Assembly: GCA_916613615.1 (NCBI GenBank)
Contig: OU744725.1
Location: 63,558,575 to 63,622,574, forward strand
DNA from: Steromphala cineraria
Taxonomy: Eukaryota; Mollusca; Gastropoda; Trochida; Trochidae
Length of the DNA: 64,000 nt
Direction of reading: 5' to 3'
The translations under genes were made by a program, and so were the position numbers. Under the pieces are notes generated by a model, which did not search any database, had not been told where the DNA came from, and saw only the letters and a list, made by a program, of their open reading frames with translations. Shown here in pieces: positions 21,729 to 30,748 of the stretch; within the stretch, counting starts at the first letter, position 1; every line of letters starts with the position of its first letter.

Positions 21729-22965
21729 ACAAGTGAAGAAGCGAGCAAAGCTCACATACCCCCGCTCCCCACTTTGTTCAAAGAATTTCAAATAGTAAAA
21801 CTGATTAATATTGGTTAAAGTATGATAGTTGAGTATACAGTAAGTCATTGTGTAAGTCGTCTTTCAACTGAAACCCCAATACCAAATTCATTAATAGGTT
21901 TTACAATTAAAAGGGTACATCTAGAGATAATGGTTGATCTTTGTTTCAAATTTGAGGTAGTTATCATGAATATTCTACGAGATGCACTGAGGACAAAATT
22001 ATGTTTGTTGAGTCACTTTGTAAGTTATGTTTTCCAAAGAAACCACAGAGAAGAAAATCCATATATATCGTTTAACTCTCACAAGGCATATCCAGCAATC
22101 ATGATTGACATATGTAGCAAATTTGGTGAAGCTGAGATGTATATTTCATGAAATATGTTCAGGACAAAGTAATTTATCATAGAATCACTGTTTTAGTCAT
22201 GTTTCCAAAAATTAAACAAATGTGATGGTCTAATCCTCAAATGGCACATCTAGGGATCATGCTTGATAAGTGTATGAAGTTTGGTGAAGCTAGCATGAAT
22301 AGTTTGGGAGATATGCTCCGGACCAAGTCTAAAAGACTTGGTCGAAGAGTCACTGTTTTAGTCATGTTTCCATGGAAACCACAAAAAATAAAAATAATTT
22401 GTTGGTCTTACCCTTAAAAGGCACAACTAGGGATCATGATTGATAAGTGTATGAAGTTTGGTGAAGCTAGCATGAATAGTTTGGGAGATATGCTCCGGAC
22501 AAAGAACTTGGTCATAGAGTCACTGTTTTAGTCATGTTTCCATGGAAACCGCCAAAAATTAAAAGAATGTGATGGTCTAACCCTCAAAAGGCAAAAAGGA
22601 AAATTCAGAAATAGTTCTAACCCTCAAAAGGCACAACTAGGGATCATGGTTGACATCTGTTTGAAGTTTGATGAAGCTAGCATGCATAGTTTTGGAGATA
22701 TGCTCCGCACAAAACGACTTCCTCAAAGAGTCACTTTTTAGTCACGTTTCCATGGAAACCTCAAAAATGAAAATTCAGAAATAGTTCTAACCCTCAAAAG
22801 GCACAACTAGGGATCATGGTTGACATCTGTATGAAGTTTGATGAGGTTAGCATGCATAGTTTTGGAGATCTGCTCCGCACAAAGTTTTGGGACAGACGGA
22901 CGGACGGACGGAAAGAATGAACGCTATATACCCCCGCTTACGCTGTAAGGCGGGGGTATAAAAAT
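21729..22965 (-). mobile_element. Helitron-like non-autonomous element (pearl type), complete ends
   Basis: Read on the minus strand, the 5' end near 22962 is a hairpin CCCCCGCC..GCGGGGG followed by TATAG and a GGAC-type microsatellite. The body holds ~180-210-bp units (GGCACAACTAGGGATCATG near 22243, 22420, 22629 and 22800, with CATGTTTCCATGGAAACC). The 3' end has the hairpin GAGC-TTT-GCTC (21743-21753) and then ACTTGT (21734-21729). The ends correspond to those of the element at 38020-39314 although the internal repeats differ. No protein coded. Confidence 0.65.
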
Positions 22966-23129
22966 TACAAAACAAATGTAACGATTTCGGAATAAATTTC
23001 CTTACCCAAATGATTTATTATTATTCAACACTTTCTAGATCGCCAATATCAGACAGTGAAAGAGGTCCACACTAAAATATCCAAGGAGAAATAAATTTGC
23101 CATAGACTGTCATCTAATGGAGAAAAATA

Positions 23130-23650
23130 TGTTTTTAAGATTGTGACCCCTGTGACCCTATTTGGGGTGACAGGGTCACCAAAGTTACAAATTAGAATCT
23201 CCATTGTCCAAGGAGTCTGCACATATAATTTTTAACTCTCTACTCCTTTTGGAACTGGAGAAGAAGATGAAAATAGGTATTTAAGGTTGTGACCCCTGTG
23301 ACCCTATTTGGGGTCACAGGGTCACCAAAGTTACAAATTAGAATCCCCATTGGCCAAGGAGTCTGCACATATCATTTTTAACTCTCTAGTCCTTCTGGAA
23401 CTGGAGAAGAAGATGAAAATAGGTTTTAAAAGTTGTGACCCCTGTGACCCTATTTGGGGTCACAGGGTCACCAAAGTTACAAATTAGAATCTCTATATGC
23501 TAAGGTACTTGTACACAAAATTTCAGCTCTCTAATGTGTGTGGTTCATGAGAAGTCGAAAGTGTCAAAAGTTTACGGACGGACGGACGGACGCCGGACGA
23601 CGGGCCATGCCATAAGCCCATCTGGACTTTCAGTCCCGATGAGCTAAAAA
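23130..23650 (-). repeat. Helitron-like repeat with ~147-bp units, 5' end on minus strand
   Basis: Three units begin GTGACCCCTGTGACCCTATT at ~23143, ~23289 and ~23435, each with a near-palindromic 'GTGACCCTATTTGGGGTCAC'. The right end, read on the minus strand, starts TTTTTAGCTCATCG, then the hairpin GGACT-GAA-AGTCC (23624-23636) and a GGAC-rich microsatellite. Confidence 0.7.
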
Positions 23651-24179
23651 TAGATGGTTGAAAAAAGCTGACCTAAGACTGTGTGCACCTTTTTGATACA
23701 CCCTTATCTCGAAACAGATAAAAACGGCGAAAAAATAATACAGAGGAATATATGGATAACAACTTCTTTGTTCATTGTATGAGACGTTTCGACACAGATT
23801 CTTGTGTTGTTCTCAAACAGAGGAAGAGTAATGAAGAAGGGTCACACATTTAAATAAATAATACAATACACTGTTAAGACAACTAAATGAAAAGAGTAAA
23901 TGTACTTTATTACTCTTCATTTCTGTAATTCCAACTTCTAATATACAACTCAATGTTACCGTTGAAAGGAGATTTAAACGAATTTTATGCAATGTGACTG
24001 GTTTTTGTGAAAGTGTCGATACCATTATGTCGCTTACTGATATAAGGAAATATACATTGTATTATCTACGAGTCACTTATATTGCCGACGTTTGGGGTGA
24101 TTGAGTGATTACTTTGACTGTTCAAGATATTACCAGTGGGGCTAGGGCCTGAATTCCATGTGTCCGTAGTGCGTATTTA
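23651..24179. other. Non-coding spacer
   Basis: No gene or clear repeat seen. The minus-strand frame at 23813-24025 is AT-rich and matches nothing I know. Confidence 0.4.
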
Positions 24180-24340
24180 GGAGATAAACCTAGTGTGTTT
24201 GAAAATCAGAGACATGTTATACTGTATCGATAGCGAGTAAATTTGAAATTGAAACCGAACGCGCAATTCAATTTAGAATTTACTCGCTATCAATCCAGTA
24301 TAACATGTCTCTGATTTTCAAACACACTAGGTTTATCTCC
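24180..24340. repeat. Long foldback: ~60-bp near-perfect inverted repeat
   Basis: The left arm begins GGAGATAAACCTAGTGTGTT at 24180. The right arm is its reverse complement, ending AACACACTAGGTTTATCTCC at 24340. Pairing continues through CATGTTATACTG and, after a small mismatch, GATAGCGAGTAAAT / ATTTACTCGCTATC, leaving a ~35-bp centre. This could be a MITE or a transcribed hairpin. No target duplication seen. Confidence 0.85.
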
Positions 24341-24539
24341 ATTCTACCATGATGATTTTAATCGTGAACTCTTTGTATAAGCGAATTGCACTTTGTAAAA
24401 TGTCCTCACTTCCAGCAACAAAAATGAACTCGTCTGTGCCGGGGTTTTGCTCCTTGGTATTTCAAATAAAATTAAAATTAAAATTGTTGAAGGAAGCCCG
24501 CTGCGTGTGGCGCTTATTGACCACTGAAACTTCTTATTA

Positions 24540-25413
24540 GCAGCCCCGTCTAAGGACGGGGCTGCTTTCAGTGTTTGTGCAGTTTCCGCCGTCGCCGCGT
24601 CCGCCGCGCTCATACTAATGGCTATAACTTTTTTCTACTGAGCTTTCCAGAACTTGTATTCATAACTTATACCTCGGGGGAATGATTTTGATATGTTCAC
24701 TTTCAAGGTCAAAGGTCAAGGTCACGAGCTATAAAATCACTAAAAAATTCCTTGTAAACGCGATAACTTGAAAAGTTTTTGTGCTATGAAGCTCTAACTT
24801 TGTATCATCCTTGGAAGAGTAAAATATTTTGAAAAGGTTTTCGCTACAATCTGTTCAAGGTCAAGGTCACAGCAAGGTTACGACTTTAGCATAGTTTTGC
24901 AAAAATGCTTTATTTTAACTATGAACACTTTTAATCAATAGATGATTGTCATACTCAAGGAAAAGTGTTCATAGATTGTGTAACCTTGAAGGTCAAAGGT
25001 CAAGGTCATGAAATTTGTGTTATTACAATGTGCAACTAATTTGGATATAACTTAATCCCGTTAAGCTTTTCAGAACTCATAAACATGTATAATTGTTTAC
25101 ACCTCTGGGGACTTAAAATGACATGTTCACTTTCAAGGTCAAGGTCATGAGCTATAAAATCCCAAAAAAGTTCCTTGTAAACATGTTAACTTGAAAAGTT
25201 TAAATTTTGTATATATTATCTCTTGAGAAGTACAAAATTTTGGAAAGGTTTTGGGTACGAACTGTCAAAGGTCAAGGTCACAGCAAAGTCAACAAATATT
25301 GAGAAAATGGATTATTTTAACTTTAAACACTTTAATTCGAAACATTAATGTTATTTTCAATGAAATTGTATTCATTGATTGCGTGACCTTGAGTGTCAAA
25401 CGTCAAGGTCACA
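24540..25413 (+). repeat. Helitron-like repeat, left part (interrupted by the LTR element)
   Basis: Opens with a perfect 11-bp hairpin GCAGCCCCGTC-TAAG-GACGGGGCTGC (24540-24565) and a CCGCCGTCGCCGCG tract, like the 5' ends of the other families. The body contains repeated CAAGGTCAAAGGTCAAGGTC motifs. Bases 24811-25413 are repeated unchanged at 34297-34899 on the other side of the LTR element. The open frame at 25251-25454 is a by-product. Confidence 0.65.
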
Positions 25414-25424
25414 GAGGGTCACAG

Positions 25425-26047
25425 AGGGTCACAGAGGGACAAACGCCAAGGTGAATGCTGGGTGTAAGTTCTTTTATTCCAAGTGAGTGGACGTACAAAC
25501 TAAAACCCCTATGTATGGCACAGGGGCCCGTGCACTGGCCTAACTGCCATAGCAGACGATGTTTGTGCTGATTAGATTTAGATTTGCGTTAGTGAAATTC
25601 TACATGGCTGTTCGTCTGTCGTGTCGGGTGACGAAGTGACGTGTCAGGGTGCGAAGTGCTCATGCATAGGAAAAGCGTGCAGATTTGAAATGGACCAATC
25701 GTGACGGGTGTTGTCACGATTGAGTGAACACTGTTGATTTAAGATTAAAACCTAATTGTTGGTTAATTACAATAATCGTCATTGTAATTACAACGCCAAC
25801 ATACAGCTGAAATAAAGAAACGCTATTAAAACACTGAAGTAATTTACTTTATCATCTCAGCCACGGCAATATGCTGAAACAAAGTTATACATTAAAATGT
25901 TAAAGACAAAGTATTTAAAATACAACTTTCAGCGCCTGTTGGATGCTGAAACGAAGAATTGCATTATTAACGTATTTACAACATTGAAAAGCTAACTAGT
26001 GCTAATAAGATTAAAGCACGGATATACAAAGTATGTCCCTGTCACAC
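25425..26047 (-). repeat. 3' LTR
   Basis: In element orientation it starts TGTGACAGGGACATAC next to the polypurine tract. It carries AATAAA (25473-25478 in reverse) and a perfect CAATCGTGAC-7-GTCACGATTG inverted repeat (25696-25722). Its outer end is unusual: where the 5' LTR continues GCTACA, this one has two extra copies of a 10-bp AGAGGGTCAC unit and fuses to the flank at the shared GGTCAC. Confidence 0.9.
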
Positions 26048-26048
26048 A

Positions 26049-26059
26049 CTTCCCTCCCC
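26049..26059 (-). other. Polypurine tract
   Basis: On the minus strand GGGGAGGGAAG lies immediately before the 3' LTR, the standard primer for plus-strand cDNA synthesis. Confidence 0.75.
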
Positions 26060-26077
26060 AGGGGAATGATGTCCTCA

Positions 26078-29000
26078 TCATTTGACCTTGCCTTGTACCA
26101 GATCCACAATTGCCCTTAACACATGAGGTGGCATCCCTTCAAATGTTCCATCGTCGTAAAGTGAGCGAAGATACTCAGCCCTCTCTGCCCAATCTGGCTG
26201 AATCGCAGATGTTGACATCACTATGTCTCCATAACGGTGAGGTGCTCGTCTTTGCCGCGACGATCTTCTAAGGGCATATTCTGGAATCTGAGGCAGTAGT
26301 CGACGTCTTCGTCTTGGTAGTGGTTGCAACACTGAAGCTTCCTCTTCGGCTGTTCCATCATTATCCGGTGGTGGATCTACAGGGGGCACTTCACAAGTCT
26401 TAGTAATAGTTTCTTCCTGTATGATAGGCTCCTCTACCTCATCAGTCACTTGTGATGCAGCTGGAGTAGACTCTGCCTCTATTGCTGTGTCGTGTTCCGG
26501 ATGTCCTGGAACTGTTACTGTTGTATCACCTAAGTTCTCCTCCCCTGTGCCTTGAGGCTCTTCTCTTATTGCGTCAGTCTCTGGTTCTTGCGCAGCCTGA
26601 TGCTCCGAATCGTGAACATCTCCAGGATGTTCCCCACTGTCTTCTTCATCCCCATGAACTTCCAGCTCCACTGCTGGTTCAGAATATGCTGAAGATGACT
26701 CCCTCTCCGTAGATTCTGGGACTACTGGTAGAACGGCAGTATCTCCATCAACTGGTTCCATTACCTCGGTTGGCCTAGCAACTGTCTCCTCAGTTGCAAC
26801 CGTAGGTTGGGATGTGAAGATGAGAATACCTCCTGGATCTTCTTCCTCACTTTCGTCTGTAAATTCAGAAGCTGCTCTCTCTGTGACCTCAGGGAGGTTT
26901 GCAGACTTCGCTTTCCTCTTTACAGGCTTGTTTAGTTTTGTCACTTGCTCCTCGAGAGGTTCATGCAGAGATCCTATTGGCAGAAGAAGATTCCGGTGAA
27001 GTGTTCTTCTAGGACCATCTCCATTCTCTCTGGCAACCGTGAAGACTGGGATAGAAGAGTTGGGCTGATGTAGCACTGTGTATACTTCTTCCTCCCACTT
27101 GTCTGCCAGCTTGTGTTTTCCGTCAAAGACAACTCTCTTAACTAGGACTCTGTCTCCAACTTCCAAGGCTGCAGCCCTGGTCCTGACGTCATAGTTTGTC
27201 TTCTGACGTGCTTGAGCTGTGCTTGAGTTCTTAACAGCTAAGTCATAGGCCATCTTTAGTCTCTCTTGCAGTGCCTTTGTATACTTGGATACAGATGACG
27301 ACTTGGCATTGGTGATGTCGAGCCCAAATGCAAGATCAATTGGTAAGCGGGGATGGCGTCCAAACATTAGGAAAAATGGTGATTGGCCGGTGGTCTCATG
27401 TCGAGTACAATTGTAAGAATGTACCAATGGTCCAACGTAGCTTTTCCAGTCCCTTTTCTTGTCTGGATCCAGAGTGCCCAACATGCTAAGCAAAGTCCTG
27501 TTGAATCGCTCTGTTATTCCATTCCCCATTGGATGGTAAGGCGTGGTTCTTGATTTATCCATTCCAGTAAGAGAGCACAGTTCTGACATGAGTTTCCCAA
27601 CGAAATTCTGGCCTTGATCTGAGTGGATCCTCTTAGGGAGGCCATAGTGCACCACAAAGTTATTGAAGAATACATCAGCAGTTGTTTTCGCAGTCATATT
27701 CTTAGTTGGGTAGGCTTGAGCATACTTGGTAAAGTGGTCTGTGACGACAAGAATATGTTGTTGTCCACCTTTAGAAGGTTCCAGTGTTAGGAAATCCATG
27801 CACACGAGCTCCAGTGGCTGTGATGTCCGGATGCTGACTAAAGGGGCTCTCGTTGGGGTTGCTTTCCGCCTAAGACACCTGTCACACTGCTGGATGTGGT
27901 TATCTATGTCCTTAGTCATTCCTGGCCAGAAGAATCGTTCTCGGATAAGGGATAGAGTCCTATCACGTCCAGGATGACCTACATCATCGTGGAGGCTGTG
28001 CAGAGCAGAAAGGCGACACCGTTTAGGAAGGACAAGCTGCTCCTGTTCCTCTCCATCCATGATAGTGACCCGAAACAGAACTCCCCTTCTGATCTTAAGG
28101 CTCTGGAAAACTTTGGAATAAGCTAGAACATCAGGATCTCCAATGTGTCGGCTCCTGTCCAACCGTTTTCCTGTTTGAACATGTTCCCTGATTATTGATA
28201 GCACTGGATCCTTACTCTGAGTCCTCCTCCATTCTCTGGCATTGATCTTACATGTATCCTCAGAGAGTGGGGTATCGTCCTCCTTGGTGACACTGGCTGA
28301 TAAGCATAGGCTTTCCACAAAGTTAGTACCACTTGCAAGATTGCAGATTGCTTGTACAGATTCTGTGGGAATCTGGTCCTCCTTAGCTGTGCACATGTCC
28401 GGGAGTCTCGAAAGTGTATCCGCGTCTATGTTGGCTTTACCTAGCCGATACCTGATGGTAAAGTTGTATCCAGACAACGCAGCAAGCCATCGGTGTCCAG
28501 TGGCATCAAGTTTTGCTGTGGTTAGCACATATGTCAATGGGTTGTTATCCGTTACAACTTCAAAGTAATTTCCATAAAGATAGTCATGAAATTTCTCTGT
28601 TACTGCCCATTTTAATCCAAGAAACTCCAGTTTGTGGGCGGAATAATTCTGTTCCGACTTGTTAAGGGACCTGCTGGCATAGGCAATGACCTTGAGATAT
28701 CCGTTCTGCTCCTGGTAGAGTACAGATCCTAAACCACGACCACTGGCGTCTATGTGCAGTTCGAATGGCTTCCTGTAGTCTGCATATCCTAGGATTGGTG
28801 GTGATGTCAGACGTTTCTTCAGTTCCTGGAAGGCACATTCCTGATCCGGCCCCCAAATCCAGTTGACTGGTTCCTGAGATTTCCGTGACTTGGATTTCTT
28901 AGCTGGTCCTTGAGGTATGAGTATGGAAAGTGGTCGAGCAATCGTAGAGAAGTTCTTGACAAATTTACGGTAATACCCTGCAAATCCAAGGAACTTCCTG

Positions 29001-30748
29001 ACTTGATCGGGGTTCTCTGGGTTGGGCCAGTCTGAGATCTTGTTCACCTTGTCTGGATCTGTCTCGATGCCATTCTCTGAGATGACATATCCCACATATT
29101 TCACTCGTCTTTTGAAGAACTTGCACTTCTTTGGGGCTAGTTTAAGTCCTGACTCCCGAAGACGACGAAATACAAGCTCCAGTCTCTCCATATGCTCCTC
29201 ATACGTCCTAGAGAAAATGATGAGGTCATCCAGATAAATGAGGCAGATGTTTAGGTTGAGACCCTCTAGACATTCCTCCATAAGACGTTGATATGTTGCA
29301 GGGGCGTTACACAGGCCGAAGGGCATTCTATTATACTCATAGAAGCCTAGAGGACCAACTGTGAAAGCTGTTCGTTCCTTGTGGTCTTCGTACAGCTCAA
29401 CCTGGTGATACCCGCTCTTCATGTCCAGTACCGAGAAGTACTTCATTTCGCCTAAGTGGTCCAGGAGTTCTTCTATTCGTGGCAGAGCATACGAGTCCTT
29501 AATACTAAGATTGTTGAGCTGGCGAAAATCGATACACATGCGCAGCTTTCCATCCTTCTTGCGTGCCAGTACTACATTGGATGACCAAGGGCTGTGAGAC
29601 TTCCGAATGACTCCTGCACTAAGTAGTTGGGTCAAGTGACTTCGAACTTCTTCATACATAGAAGGTGGGATTCTCCTGTGTCTCTGCTTGAATGGCGTAT
29701 CATCTGTAAGGTTGATCTTGTGTTTGACAGCTGAAGAATGTCCCAAGTCCTCATCACTCTTTGAGAAAATATCCTGAAACTTGAGGATGAGTCCAAGTCC
29801 CTGGTCTATCTCACTGTCTGTAAGGTTCTGTAAGTCAACATCTATATCCTTGAACAGAGTGTTCTTGTCAACTGGCAAACCTGTGATGGGTTCCTTGAGG
29901 CTTACAGGCTGCAACTCACAGAGTAGAGCTCGAGGTGGTACTACAACTGTCCTGGTTGTCACGTTAGAGATGTGCACGTCAACTGTACCAGGCGACTTGG
30001 CATCGTAATCCACAATGATAGGAGCTATGTCGAGATCAGGTGAAATCCTGCTATCATCAGTTGGTTGTAAGAGGGCACAAACCTTTGGGAACTGTAAGGC
30101 TTTAGTAAGTTGACCCTTGATGACTACACGACTGTTTGGGCCAATCAGAACTCCGGTTGGTTCACAACTCCTGACATATGCAAGTCTCCAATTGTTCTGG
30201 CGAATGTTCTTCTCCTGTAGCACAATGGTCCTGAATGCCAAGTAATAAGGGGTGAATAAATCCGCCTTCTGAAGAAACTTGGTTCCATAGCTAGTCTTAC
30301 ATTCTTCTAGAAGTGGCTTGAGAATGTTTGTTCCTAAAAGTACTGGTACCTGTGAGTTGTATTGGGTGTCTGGAACCACAAGGAGTAGGCACGACTTAGG
30401 CGAGACAGCTGATCCTACTGTCTGAATCACAACATCCACATATCCAAGGTAGGGAAGGTTCTCTCCTCCAGCGCATTCAATATTAAGAACGTCTCCTAGA
30501 GGATGCAAAGGGATGTGACTAAGAGTACTCCTGTAGAATGACTCAGACATGACTGAAACGGTAGCACCTGTGTCCAAAAGAGCCGGAACTGGTACGTCTT
30601 CAACAACAATATCAACTTCCGTCGAGTGTCCAACTAATCCATCAGGTACATGTGAAGTGGGGTAATCCTTTGAGCCTATGAGTGACCCCTTCCCATAGGC
30701 CTGCGAAAGTTTAAAGTCCCTCGTCGGTGGTCTGTCCTGACTGCGCAT
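26078..30748 (-). CDS. pol: Ty3/Gypsy Pol polyprotein (protease, reverse transcriptase, RNase H, integrase)
   Basis: A 1556-codon frame that overlaps gag by 73 bases in the -1 frame. Domains in order: aspartic protease with LLDTGATVSVMS (residues ~57-68); reverse transcriptase with motif A FSVLDMKSGYHQVEL, FGLCNAPATYQR and YLDD at ~502; RNase H with HIDASG at ~663 and LTYVLTTAKLDATGHRWLA; integrase with the zinc-binding HDDVGHPGR..CDRCLRRK at ~920-960 and catalytic D-D-E (VCMDF ~983, HSDQGQNF ~1043, GITERFNRTL ~1079), then a GPY/F-like C-terminal domain. The last ~300 residues are an unusual tail: ~230 acidic residues rich in E, D, P and T, an RRRRR patch, and a final 'RRSSRQRRAPHRYGD' block. 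No stop or frameshift is seen. The first ATG at 30748 is probably not used; translation most likely enters from gag by slippage at 30709-30715. Confidence 0.95.
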   Translation of the reverse strand: MRSQDRPPTRDFKLSQAYGKGSLIGSKDYPTSHVPDGLVGHSTEVDIVVEDVPVPALLDTGATVSVMSESFYRSTLSHIPLHPLGDVLNIECAGGENLPYLGYVDVVIQTVGSAVSPKSCLLLVVPDTQYNSQVPVLLGTNILKPLLEECKTSYGTKFLQKADLFTPYYLAFRTIVLQEKNIRQNNWRLAYVRSCEPTGVLIGPNSRVVIKGQLTKALQFPKVCALLQPTDDSRISPDLDIAPIIVDYDAKSPGTVDVHISNVTTRTVVVPPRALLCELQPVSLKEPITGLPVDKNTLFKDIDVDLQNLTDSEIDQGLGLILKFQDIFSKSDEDLGHSSAVKHKINLTDDTPFKQRHRRIPPSMYEEVRSHLTQLLSAGVIRKSHSPWSSNVVLARKKDGKLRMCIDFRQLNNLSIKDSYALPRIEELLDHLGEMKYFSVLDMKSGYHQVELYEDHKERTAFTVGPLGFYEYNRMPFGLCNAPATYQRLMEECLEGLNLNICLIYLDDLIIFSRTYEEHMERLELVFRRLRESGLKLAPKKCKFFKRRVKYVGYVISENGIETDPDKVNKISDWPNPENPDQVRKFLGFAGYYRKFVKNFSTIARPLSILIPQGPAKKSKSRKSQEPVNWIWGPDQECAFQELKKRLTSPPILGYADYRKPFELHIDASGRGLGSVLYQEQNGYLKVIAYASRSLNKSEQNYSAHKLEFLGLKWAVTEKFHDYLYGNYFEVVTDNNPLTYVLTTAKLDATGHRWLAALSGYNFTIRYRLGKANIDADTLSRLPDMCTAKEDQIPTESVQAICNLASGTNFVESLCLSASVTKEDDTPLSEDTCKINAREWRRTQSKDPVLSIIREHVQTGKRLDRSRHIGDPDVLAYSKVFQSLKIRRGVLFRVTIMDGEEQEQLVLPKRCRLSALHSLHDDVGHPGRDRTLSLIRERFFWPGMTKDIDNHIQQCDRCLRRKATPTRAPLVSIRTSQPLELVCMDFLTLEPSKGGQQHILVVTDHFTKYAQAYPTKNMTAKTTADVFFNNFVVHYGLPKRIHSDQGQNFVGKLMSELCSLTGMDKSRTTPYHPMGNGITERFNRTLLSMLGTLDPDKKRDWKSYVGPLVHSYNCTRHETTGQSPFFLMFGRHPRLPIDLAFGLDITNAKSSSVSKYTKALQERLKMAYDLAVKNSSTAQARQKTNYDVRTRAAALEVGDRVLVKRVVFDGKHKLADKWEEEVYTVLHQPNSSIPVFTVARENGDGPRRTLHRNLLLPIGSLHEPLEEQVTKLNKPVKRKAKSANLPEVTERAASEFTDESEEEDPGGILIFTSQPTVATEETVARPTEVMEPVDGDTAVLPVVPESTERESSSAYSEPAVELEVHGDEEDSGEHPGDVHDSEHQAAQEPETDAIREEPQGTGEENLGDTTVTVPGHPEHDTAIEAESTPAASQVTDEVEEPIIQEETITKTCEVPPVDPPPDNDGTAEEEASVLQPLPRRRRRLLPQIPEYALRRSSRQRRAPHRYGDIVMSTSAIQPDWAERAEYLRSLYDDGTFEGMPPHVLRAIVDLVQGKVK
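30659..30715 (-). promoter_or_regulatory. -1 ribosomal frameshift signal (slippery heptamer + possible pseudoknot)
   Basis: Minus strand. The heptamer T TTA AAC (30709-30715) is in phase with gag, and slipping back one base gives the pol frame. An 8-base spacer follows, then a 7-bp stem GCCTATG/CATAGGC (30694-30700 with 30674-30680). Loop bases GGGGT (30685-30689) can pair with ACCCC at 30659-30663, giving an H-type pseudoknot. Heptamer, spacing and structure fit known -1 frameshift sites; function is inferred. Confidence 0.75.

Noticed and set aside
28662..28856. Extra frames on both strands within pol and gag of the LTR element
   Set aside because: Shadows of the long coding frames.
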